Below are positions 15,832-23,736 of a DNA stretch of 30,228 bases, piece after piece. Made by a program: the position numbers and the translations under genes. Source of the DNA: CAMAXB01 sp041746615 (GTDB taxonomy: Bacteria; Verrucomicrobiota; Verrucomicrobiia; Opitutales; Opitutaceae). The stretch covers positions 1-30,228 of the forward strand of contig JBGTGS010000293.1 in the NCBI GenBank assembly GCA_041746615.1. The letters run 5' to 3'. Position 1 is the first letter of the stretch. The number at the start of each line of letters is the position of its first letter. Below the pieces are notes generated by a model. It was not told the DNA's origin. It saw only the letters and a program-made list of their open reading frames with translations, and searched no databases.

Positions 15832-16221
15832 TCAGGATTTTTCGGCGAGGGTTCGCAGGTAGTCGTAGCTGTAGAGGCCGGTATTGTGGCCGTCGCTGAA
15901 ATCGAAGCGGATGGCGTAGTTGCCCACCTTCTCCCAGCCCGTGACGGTCACACCGGCGAAATTCTTCGGCCCGTCGCCGCCGTAGCGCTGTCCGAAGATG
16001 TCCCGCTCCCCCTGGTTGGAAGCGCTGGGCGAGGCCGCGCGCAGGTTTTCGGCCTGATGATAGGTTTCGGCCCCATCGCTCCAGGCGATGGCGATCTCAG
16101 TGCCGATGAGTTGGATGTTTACGGGTGCGTTCACTAAACCGGCAAGTTTAGTGAGATCGCTGAAGGGGAGTCGAGGAGTTCCCGGTCCGACAGGCTGCGA
16201 TTCAGCCGGTGGAGCCCACAT
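15832..16221 (-). CDS. DUF971 (gamma-butyrobetaine hydroxylase-like N-terminal) protein
   Basis: A 129-residue protein whose last 95 residues match the DUF971 family, the small domain also found at the N-terminus of gamma-butyrobetaine hydroxylases. Visible matches include NIQLIGTEIAIAWSDGAETYHQAENLRAASPSASNQGE, GVTVTGWEKVGNYAIRFDFSDGHNTGLYSYDYLRTLA. Stand-alone DUF971 proteins are often linked to iron-sulfur protein maturation, but that is family context only. The ATG at 16221 overlaps the end of mnmA by 20 bases. The start could instead be a later codon, because residues 1-30 are low-similarity and rich in Pro. Translation is probably coupled to mnmA. Confidence 0.85.
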   Translation of the reverse strand: MWAPPAESQPVGPGTPRLPFSDLTKLAGLVNAPVNIQLIGTEIAIAWSDGAETYHQAENLRAASPSASNQGERDIFGQRYGGDGPKNFAGVTVTGWEKVGNYAIRFDFSDGHNTGLYSYDYLRTLAEKS

Positions 16222-17299
16222 AAACTCCGCCGCCAAGGAGTCTGGCTCCCTCATATACGGCCATGATTTGGCCGGCGGCGAGGGCGCGTTGCGGAGTATC
16301 GAAGCGGATGAGTGCGGTGTTCCCTTCCGGGTCAGGAATGAACTCGATCGCCACCCGTGGGTCGCGGTAGCGGACCCGTGCCTCCAGGCGGCAGGGCACG
16401 AGAGGTGGAGTGGTGTTCCATTGCAGGCTGTGGACACGGACTTCCTGCTGGAAGAGACCCGGGGCCTCCGCCTGGTCGAACTCCACCAGCAACGCGCGGT
16501 CTGCCGAACGCTTGCCGACGACGACGTAGGCTTGATGGTCGGTGTTGGAGGGCACCCGGATGCCGCGGCGCTGACCCAGGGTGTAGTAGTGCAGCCCGCG
16601 GTGTTCGCCCAGCACGCGGCCGTCGGTGGCGCGGACGATGGGGCCGGGCTCGTCGGGTACATACTGCCGAAGGAAATCCTGCATCTTCACCTCGCCGATG
16701 AAGCAGATGCCCTGGCTGTCCTTCTTGTCCGCGTTTGGCAGGCCGGCCTCGCGGGCGAGACGGCGAAGTTCAGGTTTTTCCAGGTCGCCAATGGGGAAGC
16801 GGGCATCGTGCAGTTGTTCCTGGCTGAGCAGGGCGAGGAAATAGGATTGGTCCTTGTTGGGGTCGGCGCCTTCGAACAGGGCCTGGTCGCCGGAGTCCAG
16901 GGTGATGCGACGCGCGTAGTGTCCGGTGGCGATGGCGGTGTAACCATGGTCGTGGGCCCAGTTGCGAAACACCCCGAACTTGATCTCGCGGTTGCACATC
17001 ACATCCGGGTTGGGCGTCAAGCCGCGCCGGTAGCCATCGAGCAGATAGGCGACCACGCGTTCCCGGTAGTCCTGCATGAGGTTGACGACCTGGAAGGGGA
17101 TGCCGATGTGCGTCGCGACCGCGCGGGCGTCCTCGATGTCGTCCATCCACGGGCAGTGGCCGATGACCTGGTCTTCGTTGATCCAGTTCTTCATGTAGGC
17201 CCCGCTGACGTCGTGACCCTGTTGCTTGAGCAACAGGGCGGCGACGGCGCTGTCCACTCCGCCGGACAGGGCGACCAGGATTTTTTCGCGTGCGACCAC
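16202..17299 (-). CDS. mnmA: tRNA-specific 2-thiouridylase
   Basis: A 365-residue enzyme that adds sulfur to U34 of tRNA for Lys, Glu and Gln, using ATP and a persulfide relay. A GTG start at 17299 is chosen because it gives VVAREKILVALSGGVDS and a length next to the family norm (E. coli 368); the longer frame upstream encodes unrelated sequence. The PP-loop SGGVDS is at residues 12-17. The first catalytic cysteine is in TPNPDVMCNREIKFGVF and the second in SQGICFIGEVKMQDFL. CPWMDDIEDARAVATHIGIPF and PIGDLEKPELRRLAREAGLPNADKKDS also match. The DUF971 gene overlaps its 3' end. Confidence 0.96.
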   Translation of the reverse strand: MVAREKILVALSGGVDSAVAALLLKQQGHDVSGAYMKNWINEDQVIGHCPWMDDIEDARAVATHIGIPFQVVNLMQDYRERVVAYLLDGYRRGLTPNPDVMCNREIKFGVFRNWAHDHGYTAIATGHYARRITLDSGDQALFEGADPNKDQSYFLALLSQEQLHDARFPIGDLEKPELRRLAREAGLPNADKKDSQGICFIGEVKMQDFLRQYVPDEPGPIVRATDGRVLGEHRGLHYYTLGQRRGIRVPSNTDHQAYVVVGKRSADRALLVEFDQAEAPGLFQQEVRVHSLQWNTTPPLVPCRLEARVRYRDPRVAIEFIPDPEGNTALIRFDTPQRALAAGQIMAVYEGARLLGGGVYVGSTG

Positions 17300-17555
17300 G
17301 GCGATACCGCTGCGCGGGAGGGGCGGGTTGTCAACGGATTGTCGCGAAGGGCGGTAGTACGGCTTGTCGAAAATGCAGGTTGCCTCGTTTATCCTCTTTT
17401 TTGGCGGGCGGTCTCGCAACGTGGCGTGCAAGCCCGTCACCACTCTCATATCGTGCTGCGCAAGCGCGACACTTGAGGTAAGGATCCCAAGCTGTACCAC
17501 GATATCCTACTTCCTGCTTGTGCGGGAAGCGGCGTGGGGAATGCTGTACGTACTC

Positions 17556-20024
17556 ATGTCTCACCGTGCCAAGAAGATTGTCCAGGCCTGGCTCGATACT
17601 CCGGACAGCGGGGTCATAGAGCTGGCGCGCGACTGGCGCGCGAAGCACCTGCCGCCGCTGGCGTTGGGCGGAGGGGCGGTATTTGCGACCCTCGAACGGG
17701 TGCCCGATTATTTGTTTGGCTGTGAAAGTGGCTACTTCGTTAACCGGAAGAGCGAGATCTTCTTCTTTTTGCGGCTTGAGCAGCATCCGGACATCGATCC
17801 GGTGGAGGAGGCGGTGTACCTTTCGGGGGATTTCAATGGTTGGGCGCTCCCGGGCGACCCGGAATGGGCGTTGTTGCCGGCCTCTCTCGATGGCGAGTCC
17901 GTGCTGATCTGGTCGGGACCTGCGGAGCGTTTCCACGGCAGCCCGCACCCACGCTTCAAGTTTGTCACCAATCAAGGCCGCTGGCTGGACGTGCCGCCGG
18001 ATGCGCCCAATACGGTGCGCGACGAGGGCGGAAATTTCAACCGGGAGATCAATCCGGAACGCACCGGGCAGCACTTGTTTCGTTTCACGCTGGCTGAGCC
18101 GATCGACCTCAGCCGGACGTGGAGCGTGGGCTGGCATGACAGTGAGGCTCCGCATGCGGTGCCACTCCGTCCGGGGGATTTTTTCCATCAGCTGCGGACT
18201 AATCTGCCGCTGGGCGCGCGGGTGGAGGGTCAGCGGACGACCTTTCGAATCTTTGCCCCCCGTGCACGCGCGGTCGAACTCTGCACCTGCGCGAATCCGG
18301 GTGAGACGGAGGAGCCCCATCGGTATGCGTTGACGCGCCGGACGGAGCCCGCGGAAGTTTCACCCCAGGCGGGTGATACCTGTGTATGGGAGATCACGCT
18401 CGATCACAGCCTGCACGGCTGGCTTTATTGGTACCACATCGACGGACCGGTGGATGCCTTCGGGCATTTCCTGCCTGAGCACCGGGTGCTCGACCCCTAT
18501 GCGCTGGCCACCCTCGGTCGCGGCGGGCCGGGCATCGTGTTTGATCGCCGCGAACTCGGCTCGGGTGACCGTTCCTTCCCGACCCCTGCCTGGCAGGATC
18601 TGGTGGTGGTGGAGGGGCACGTGCGCGACCTGGCGGCGCATGCACCGGTGACGGCGACCCCGGCCGAGCGGCGGGGGTTCACCGGCCTGCGGAAGTGGGT
18701 GGAGAGCCCCGATTTCTATCTGCATCACCTCGGGGTGAACTGCGTGGAACTGCAGCCGGTTCAGGAGTTCGATAACGAATCGCCCGAGGAGTACCATTGG
18801 GGTTACATGACGAACAATTTCTTTGCCCCGGAGAGCAGCTACGCGCTGGAGGCGGAGCGGGCCTCGGGGGTGGGGGAGTTGCAGGAACTGGTGGCGGCCT
18901 TTCACCGCCGCGGGATGGCGGTGATTCTCGACGTGGTCTTCAACCACGTGGGCGTGCCCGCGCACCTGATGTTCATCGACAAACTCTATTATTTCGAGGT
19001 GGACCCCGACGGGGAGCTCACCAACTGGAGTGGCTGCGGCAACGACCTGCGGGCCCGTTCGGCCATGGCCCGCCGTCTGATCATCGATAGCTGTATCCAT
19101 CTAATTGAGACATTTGGTGTCGACGGCTTCCGCTTCGACCTCGCGGAGCTGATCGGCGAGGAGGTGCTGCGCGAGCTGGAGACGGCGCTGAAGCGCGTGA
19201 AGCCCGACGTCATCCTCATCGCCGAGCCCTGGAGCTATCGCGGGCACATCGCCGGCGCGCTCACCACCACCGGCTGGTCCTCCTGGAACGACGGCTACCG
19301 GAACTTCGTCCGCGACTATGTGCGTGGGGGCGGCACCCGCGAGGCCTTCGAGTACTCCCTCAAGGGCTCGCCCTGGTACTATGCGCACTGGCCGTCACAG
19401 ACGGTCAACTACACGGAGTCGCACGACGACCGGACCTGGATTGACGTCATCACGGAGAACGCCGATGGCAACGGGCACCTGCCGACCATCAACGATCGCC
19501 GGCGCACCCACCTGATGGCGGCCATCCTGTTCTCATCCATCGGCATCCCCATGCTGTCCGCGGGCCAGGATTTCCTGCGATCCAAGCAGGGGGTCAACAA
19601 CACCTACCTGCGGGGAGACCTCAACGCCCTTGATTACCGGCGTATCCACCGGTTTCCGGCGACCCACGCGTATTTCGCCGGTTGGATCGCCTTCCGGCGA
19701 TCAGATCCCGGCCGTCTCCTCCGGCAGTATTCGCGTCCGGGCGAGGGCTTCTTTCGCTTTTGCTTTGCCCCGGAATCGATCGCGGGCGCGATCATTTACA
19801 ACGCCGACCGGTCCCAAGGCGCAACCCGCCTGCTTCTGGCGGTCAATCCCACGCTGGTGGACGTGACGGTGCCACTGGAACCCGAGCTGGTCGATGCCCC
19901 TTGGCGGCAGCTGGCGGATCACGAGCAGTTTTTCGTCCAGCCCGGGCATCCGGCGGCGCGACCCGTTGAAAACGAGTTGTTTGTGCCTGCCCTCGGCTGC
20001 GGCTTGTGGGTGTGCGAAGGGTAG
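17556..20024 (+). CDS. GH13 alpha-glucan hydrolase (pullulanase/isoamylase-like) with N-terminal beta modules
   Basis: An 822-residue glycoside hydrolase family 13 enzyme acting on alpha-glucans. The ATG at 17556 is preferred; an ATG at 17541 is possible. Residues about 60-170 (VYLSGDFNGW) and about 215-310 (TTFRIFAPRARAVELC) look like two CBM48-type beta-sandwich modules. The TIM barrel follows with the four GH13 regions: VILDVVFNHVG; GVDGFRFDLAEL, with nucleophile Asp528; VILIAEPWSY, with acid/base Glu557; and VNYTESHDDRTW, with Asp624. A C-terminal beta domain ends the protein. CBM48 modules plus YHWGYMTNNFFAPESSYA and IPMLSAGQDFLRSKQGVNNTY suggest a debranching-type enzyme. There is no signal peptide, so a role in intracellular glycogen is likely. 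It precedes the glycolytic cluster. Confidence 0.88.
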   Translation: MSHRAKKIVQAWLDTPDSGVIELARDWRAKHLPPLALGGGAVFATLERVPDYLFGCESGYFVNRKSEIFFFLRLEQHPDIDPVEEAVYLSGDFNGWALPGDPEWALLPASLDGESVLIWSGPAERFHGSPHPRFKFVTNQGRWLDVPPDAPNTVRDEGGNFNREINPERTGQHLFRFTLAEPIDLSRTWSVGWHDSEAPHAVPLRPGDFFHQLRTNLPLGARVEGQRTTFRIFAPRARAVELCTCANPGETEEPHRYALTRRTEPAEVSPQAGDTCVWEITLDHSLHGWLYWYHIDGPVDAFGHFLPEHRVLDPYALATLGRGGPGIVFDRRELGSGDRSFPTPAWQDLVVVEGHVRDLAAHAPVTATPAERRGFTGLRKWVESPDFYLHHLGVNCVELQPVQEFDNESPEEYHWGYMTNNFFAPESSYALEAERASGVGELQELVAAFHRRGMAVILDVVFNHVGVPAHLMFIDKLYYFEVDPDGELTNWSGCGNDLRARSAMARRLIIDSCIHLIETFGVDGFRFDLAELIGEEVLRELETALKRVKPDVILIAEPWSYRGHIAGALTTTGWSSWNDGYRNFVRDYVRGGGTREAFEYSLKGSPWYYAHWPSQTVNYTESHDDRTWIDVITENADGNGHLPTINDRRRTHLMAAILFSSIGIPMLSAGQDFLRSKQGVNNTYLRGDLNALDYRRIHRFPATHAYFAGWIAFRRSDPGRLLRQYSRPGEGFFRFCFAPESIAGAIIYNADRSQGATRLLLAVNPTLVDVTVPLEPELVDAPWRQLADHEQFFVQPGHPAARPVENELFVPALGCGLWVCEG

Positions 20025-20168
20025 GTTGAGGGGTTTCCATGATTGCCTGCCAACAACGCAAAACCCCTTGCATTCAACGGTTCGGACCTGTTCCCTCAAC
20101 TTTCCTGCGCGCTTGCGACTCGGTTTGCCAGCTAGCAATTAATACAAACAAAGAACTCGAAAAGTATC

Positions 20169-21215
20169 ATGGCAGTTAAAGTAGCAATCAACGGTTTTGG
20201 TCGCATTGGTCGTCTCGTTTTCCGCGCCCTCGTCGAACAGGGCCTGCTCGGCAGCACACTCGACGTTGTCGCAGTCGGGGACATCGTCCCGGCGGACAAT
20301 CTCGCGTACCTGCTCAAATACGATTCCACCCAGGGCAAGTTCCAGGGCACGGTGTCATCCAAGAAGTCCTCCCCGGACAAGACCGACGACGACGTGCTGG
20401 TGGTCAACGGCAAGGACATCCTGGTCGTCTCCGCCAAGTCCCCGGCAGATCTGCCATGGGGCAAACTCGGGGTCGATCTCGTGATCGAGTCCACCGGCCT
20501 GTTCACCGAGGCCGAAAAGGCCCGCGGCCACATCACCGCCGGTGCCAAGAAAGTCATCATCTCCGCCCCGGCCAAGGGCGAGGACATCACCGTCGTCCTC
20601 GGCGTGAATGACGATCAGCTCGACCTGTCCAAGCATAACATTATTTCCAACGCCTCCTGCACCACGAACTGCCTCGCGCCCCTCGTGCATGTGCTCATCA
20701 AGGAAGGCTTCGGCCTCGAGGAGGGCCTGCTCACGACCGTCCATGCCTACACCGCCACGCAAAAGACCGTGGACGGCCCGTCGCGCAAGGACTGGAAGGG
20801 TGGCCGCACCGCCGCACAGAACATCATCCCCTCGACCACCGGCGCGGCCAAGGCCGTCGCCCTCGTACTCCCGCAGGTCAAGGGCAAGCTCACCGGCATG
20901 GCCTTCCGCGTCCCGGTCCCGACCGTCTCGGTCGTCGACCTCACCTTCCGGACCAGCAAGGACACTTCCATCAAGGAAATCAACGCCGCCCTCGAAAAGG
21001 CGTCGAAGACCTACCTGAAGGGCATCCTTGGCTACACCACGGACGAAGTGGTCTCCACCGACTTCATTCATGACCCGCTCTCCTCGATCTATGACGCGGG
21101 CTCATCCATCGAGCTCAACAGCCGTTTCTTCAAACTCGTGAGCTGGTACGACAACGAGTGGGGCTACAGCAACCGCGTGGTCGATCTCACCAAAAAGATC
21201 GCCGCCGGTCTTTGA
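20169..21215 (+). CDS. gap: Glyceraldehyde-3-phosphate dehydrogenase, type I
   Basis: A 348-residue glycolytic dehydrogenase that oxidises and phosphorylates glyceraldehyde 3-phosphate with NAD. The Rossmann start VAINGFGRIGRLVFRAL is followed by the catalytic Cys164 in SNASCTTNCLAP and the assisting His192 in TTVHAYTATQ. GRTAAQNIIPSTTGAAKAV, FRVPVPTVSVVDL and SWYDNEWGYSNRV are all present, so the enzyme should be active. A short insertion around residues 60-72 (SSKKSSPDKTDDD) distinguishes it from shorter family members. It begins a gap-pgk-tpiA cluster and ends in a hairpin that includes its stop codon. Confidence 0.97.
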   Translation: MAVKVAINGFGRIGRLVFRALVEQGLLGSTLDVVAVGDIVPADNLAYLLKYDSTQGKFQGTVSSKKSSPDKTDDDVLVVNGKDILVVSAKSPADLPWGKLGVDLVIESTGLFTEAEKARGHITAGAKKVIISAPAKGEDITVVLGVNDDQLDLSKHNIISNASCTTNCLAPLVHVLIKEGFGLEEGLLTTVHAYTATQKTVDGPSRKDWKGGRTAAQNIIPSTTGAAKAVALVLPQVKGKLTGMAFRVPVPTVSVVDLTFRTSKDTSIKEINAALEKASKTYLKGILGYTTDEVVSTDFIHDPLSSIYDAGSSIELNSRFFKLVSWYDNEWGYSNRVVDLTKKIAAGL

Positions 21216-21233
21216 ACGGACACCCGTTCAAAG
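21210..21233 (+). other. Hairpin spanning the gap stop codon
   Basis: A perfect 10-bp inverted repeat (CTTTGAACGG / CCGTTCAAAG) with an ACAC loop; the gap stop codon TGA (21213-21215) lies in the left arm. No T-run follows, so it looks more like an mRNA processing or stabilising structure than a terminator, and pgk continues downstream on the same strand. Confidence 0.7.
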
Positions 21234-21236
21234 ACG

Positions 21237-21304
21237 AAGGCTGAAAGGCTGAAGGACTGAAGGGCTGAATCGATCCAGCTATTATCCGCCAGCCTTTCAG
21301 CCTT
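21237..21304. repeat. Octamer repeats and long inverted repeat between gap and pgk
   Basis: Four imperfect direct 8-base units of the type GGCTGAAR lie at about 21239-21270. The first 15 bases (AAGGCTGAAAGGCTG, 21237-21251) recur exactly as the reverse complement at 21290-21304, leaving a 38-base loop. A further CAGCCTTT copy lies directly before the pgk ATG (21357-21364). The leader of pgk could therefore fold in alternative ways. Confidence 0.75.
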
Positions 21305-21364
21305 TCCGTTTCCTGAATACCTGCGGCGGACTGTGCATTCGTCACTTTCAGTTCTTCAGCCTTT

Positions 21365-22612
21365 ATGAAATTCAAATCCATCCGTGACCTCGACCTGGCC
21401 GGCAAACGCGTCCTGATTCGCGTGGACTTCAATGTCCCGCAGAAGAAGGCAACCGGAGCCATCACCAACAACCAGCGCATCGTCGCGGCCCTGCCCACCA
21501 TCCGGCACGCCCTCGACCAGGGTGCGGCTGTGGTCCTCATGAGCCACCTCGGCCGTCCCGACGGCCGGAAGACCGCGATGTTCTCGCTTAAGCCGGTCGC
21601 CGATGAGCTGGCGAAACAGTTGGGCCGCGAGGTGACCTTCCTCGATGACTGCGTGGGCCCGGCCGTGGAGGCCGCCTGCGCGCCTGGCACCTTGAAGCCG
21701 GGCACGGTGGTCCTGCTCGAGAACCTCCGCTTTCACATTGAGGAGGAGGGCAAGGTTAAGTTGGAGGACGATACGTCGCAGAAGGCCGATCCGGTCGCCG
21801 TCGCTGCCTTCCGCGCGAGCCTGTCGAAACTTGGCGATGTCTTCGTGAACGACGCCTTCGGCACCGCCCACCGCGCGCACAGCTCGATGGTCGGCGTGGC
21901 CCTGCCGGTCAAGGCCGCCGGGTTTCTCATGGAGGCCGAGCTCAAGGCCTTTGGCAAGGTGCTCGACAATCCGGACCACCCGCTGCTCGCCATCCTCGGC
22001 GGAGCCAAGATTGCCGACAAGATTCCGCTCATCAAGAATCTGCTGGAGAAGGCCGACAAGATCATCATCGGAGGCGGCATGGCCTATACCTTCCACAAGA
22101 CCCTCCGCGGCACCCCCATCGGGTCGAGCCTGTACGACGCAGAAGGCGCCAAGATCGTGGAGGAACTCGTGGAGAAGGCGGCCGCCCGCAACGTCGAGCT
22201 GATCTTTCCGGTGGACTTCCTCTGCGCCGACAAATTTTCACCCGACGCGAACACCCGGCCGGCGGACCTGGCCACGGGTATTCCCGACGGCTGGGAGGGA
22301 CTCGACGCCGGCCCGAAGTCGATCGAGCTCTACCGCGAGGCCATTCTTTCCTCAAAGACGATCATCTGGAACGGTCCGCCTGGCGTGTTTGAGTACGAAA
22401 AGTTTGCCGGGGCGACCAAGGCCATGGCCGATGCGGTTGCTGAGGCCACCGCCGCCGGGGCGACCACGGTGGTCGGCGGGGGCGATACGGCCACTGCTGC
22501 CAAGAAGTTCAACGTGGCCGACAAGGTCACCCACTGTTCGACCGGTGGGGGCGCTTCCCTCGAATTCCTTGAGGGCAAGGTGCTGCCGGGCGTGGCCTTC
22601 CTCACGGACTGA
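21365..22612 (+). CDS. pgk: Phosphoglycerate kinase
   Basis: A 415-residue monomeric glycolytic kinase making ATP from 1,3-bisphosphoglycerate. The N-terminal domain carries RVLIRVDFNVPQKK, the basic-patch LMSHLGRPDGRK and NLRFHIEEEGK. The hinge and nucleotide-binding domain show AILGGAKIADKIPLI, IIGGGMAYTFHK, IWNGPPGVFEYEKFA and VVGGGDTATAAKKFNV, followed by STGGGASLEFLEGKVLPGV. Length is normal. It follows gap by 149 bp of repeat-rich sequence and precedes tpiA by 101 bp. A GC palindrome lies just after its stop. Confidence 0.98.
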   Translation: MKFKSIRDLDLAGKRVLIRVDFNVPQKKATGAITNNQRIVAALPTIRHALDQGAAVVLMSHLGRPDGRKTAMFSLKPVADELAKQLGREVTFLDDCVGPAVEAACAPGTLKPGTVVLLENLRFHIEEEGKVKLEDDTSQKADPVAVAAFRASLSKLGDVFVNDAFGTAHRAHSSMVGVALPVKAAGFLMEAELKAFGKVLDNPDHPLLAILGGAKIADKIPLIKNLLEKADKIIIGGGMAYTFHKTLRGTPIGSSLYDAEGAKIVEELVEKAAARNVELIFPVDFLCADKFSPDANTRPADLATGIPDGWEGLDAGPKSIELYREAILSSKTIIWNGPPGVFEYEKFAGATKAMADAVAEATAAGATTVVGGGDTATAAKKFNVADKVTHCSTGGGASLEFLEGKVLPGVAFLTD

Positions 22613-22618
22613 GATCAG

Positions 22619-22632
22619 CTCCCGGCCGGGAG
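22619..22632. other. GC-rich palindrome after pgk
   Basis: A perfect 14-base palindrome, CTCCCGGCCGGGAG, begins 7 bases after the pgk stop. It is followed by GC-rich sequence, not a T-run. It may act with the hairpins after gap and tpiA in segmenting the glycolytic message. Confidence 0.5.
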
Positions 22633-22713
22633 GCTGCCGGGGAACCGCACGATGGATGGCACTTTGCGCTCCACTCGCGGTCCAACAGTCTCCAGTCTTT
22701 TTCCCTTAACATC

Positions 22714-23481
22714 ATGATCCGCAAGAAACTCATCGTTGGAAACTGGAAGATGAACAAGACCTCGGCTGACGCCGTCCTCCTCGTGGAGGAGATCGTCGGC
22801 GCGGTCGGCCGCAACACTGACGTGGACGTCGTGGTGTGCCCGCCCTTCACGGCGCTGGAGAACGTCTTCAAGGCGCTCGACGATTCCACCGTGAAATTGG
22901 GCGCGCAAAACATGCACCCCGAGGCCAGCGGTGCCTTCACCGGCGAGATCTCGGCCGGCATGCTCCGCGCCCTCTTCGCCAACTACGTCATCCTCGGCCA
23001 CAGCGAACGCCGGTCGTACTTCGCCGAGACGGACGCCTTCATCAACCAGAAGGTGCTCGCTGCGTTGAAGGCCCAGCTCAAGCCGATCCTCTGCGTCGGC
23101 GAGACCCTCGACGAGCGCGAGTCAGGCTCGACCCTCAAGGTCGTGCAGACCCAGCTCGAAGCCGGGCTGCAGGGTGTGAGCAAGGACCTCGCGACGAGCG
23201 TGGTCATCGCGTATGAACCCGTGTGGGCGATCGGCACCGGCAAGGTGGCGACCACCGAGCAGGCCCAGGAGGTGCATGCCTTTATCCGCGGCCTGCTCAA
23301 CAAGCTCTTCGGCCCCGCGGCCGCCGGGCGCATGCGCATCCTCTACGGCGGCTCGATGAAGCCCGCCAATGCTCCGGAACTTCTGGCTCAAAAGGACATC
23401 GACGGCGGTTTGATCGGAGGCGCCAGTCTTGAGTCCCGCAGCTTCGTCGAACTGGTCAAGGCCGCCGCCGCGGTGAAGTGA
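22714..23481 (+). CDS. tpiA: Triosephosphate isomerase
   Basis: A 255-residue TIM-barrel enzyme interconverting dihydroxyacetone phosphate and glyceraldehyde 3-phosphate. Catalytic residues are all visible: Lys12 in GNWKMNKT, His96 in ILGHSERR, and Glu168 in IAYEPVWAIGTGKVAT, which also holds the flexible loop 6. RILYGGSMKPANAPELL and DGGLIGGASL form the phosphate-binding C-terminal strands. Length is normal. It is the third gene of the gap-pgk-tpiA cluster, all on the plus strand, and probably shares its transcript. Its stop codon lies within a small hairpin. Confidence 0.98.
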   Translation: MIRKKLIVGNWKMNKTSADAVLLVEEIVGAVGRNTDVDVVVCPPFTALENVFKALDDSTVKLGAQNMHPEASGAFTGEISAGMLRALFANYVILGHSERRSYFAETDAFINQKVLAALKAQLKPILCVGETLDERESGSTLKVVQTQLEAGLQGVSKDLATSVVIAYEPVWAIGTGKVATTEQAQEVHAFIRGLLNKLFGPAAAGRMRILYGGSMKPANAPELLAQKDIDGGLIGGASLESRSFVELVKAAAAVK

Positions 23482-23500
23482 ACCGCAAGAGGCGATTCAC
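23478..23500 (+). other. Hairpin spanning the tpiA stop codon
   Basis: GTGAA and TTCAC arms, extended by CGC / GCG after one mismatch, enclose a 5-base loop. The tpiA stop codon TGA (23479-23481) is in the left arm. There is no T-run. It resembles in position the hairpin over the gap stop codon. Confidence 0.45.
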
Positions 23501-23540
23501 CTAGGTATCTCCCCCGAAGCTTGCATCGCCCCGGCTAAAT

Positions 23541-23611
23541 GTAGGAGCGGCTTCACGCCGCGATTCCGTAGGCGCGCTGAGCGCGTCATCGCGGCGTAAA
23601 GCCGCTCCTGC
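23541..23611. repeat. REP-like long palindromic element
   Basis: Two 24-base arms beginning GTAGGAGCGGCTTCACGC and ending in GCGTAAAGCCGCTCCTGC pair with only two mismatches. Between them lies a small inner hairpin (CGCGC TGA GCGCG). This layout and the GTAGGAGCGGCTTCA-like arm resemble repetitive extragenic palindromes that REP-associated tyrosine transposases mobilise in other bacteria. It sits 60 bp past the tpiA stop. A transposase of that family starts at the right end of the window, but a direct link is not shown. It may also act as a terminator. Confidence 0.75.
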
Positions 23612-23736
23612 AAGTTTTGCAATGCCTCGAGGATTTTTACCTCGTAGCCCTAAGCGTGAGCTTGGGGACCTCGACAACTCCGGCGTTGCCTCAACGCAAT
23701 CATGTACAATGGTGTGGTTACGAACCCACTGCTGCC

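Noticed and set aside
15688..16137. Open frame through the heptamer repeat (MRNAECGSWNAE-like protein)
   Set aside because: The protein pattern simply reads the DNA repeat, and continues antisense into the DUF971 gene.
17303..17334. TTGACA upstream of mnmA as a promoter
   Set aside because: The only -10-like sequence (GGTATC) is 20 bases away and would put the transcript start at or inside the GTG start codon.
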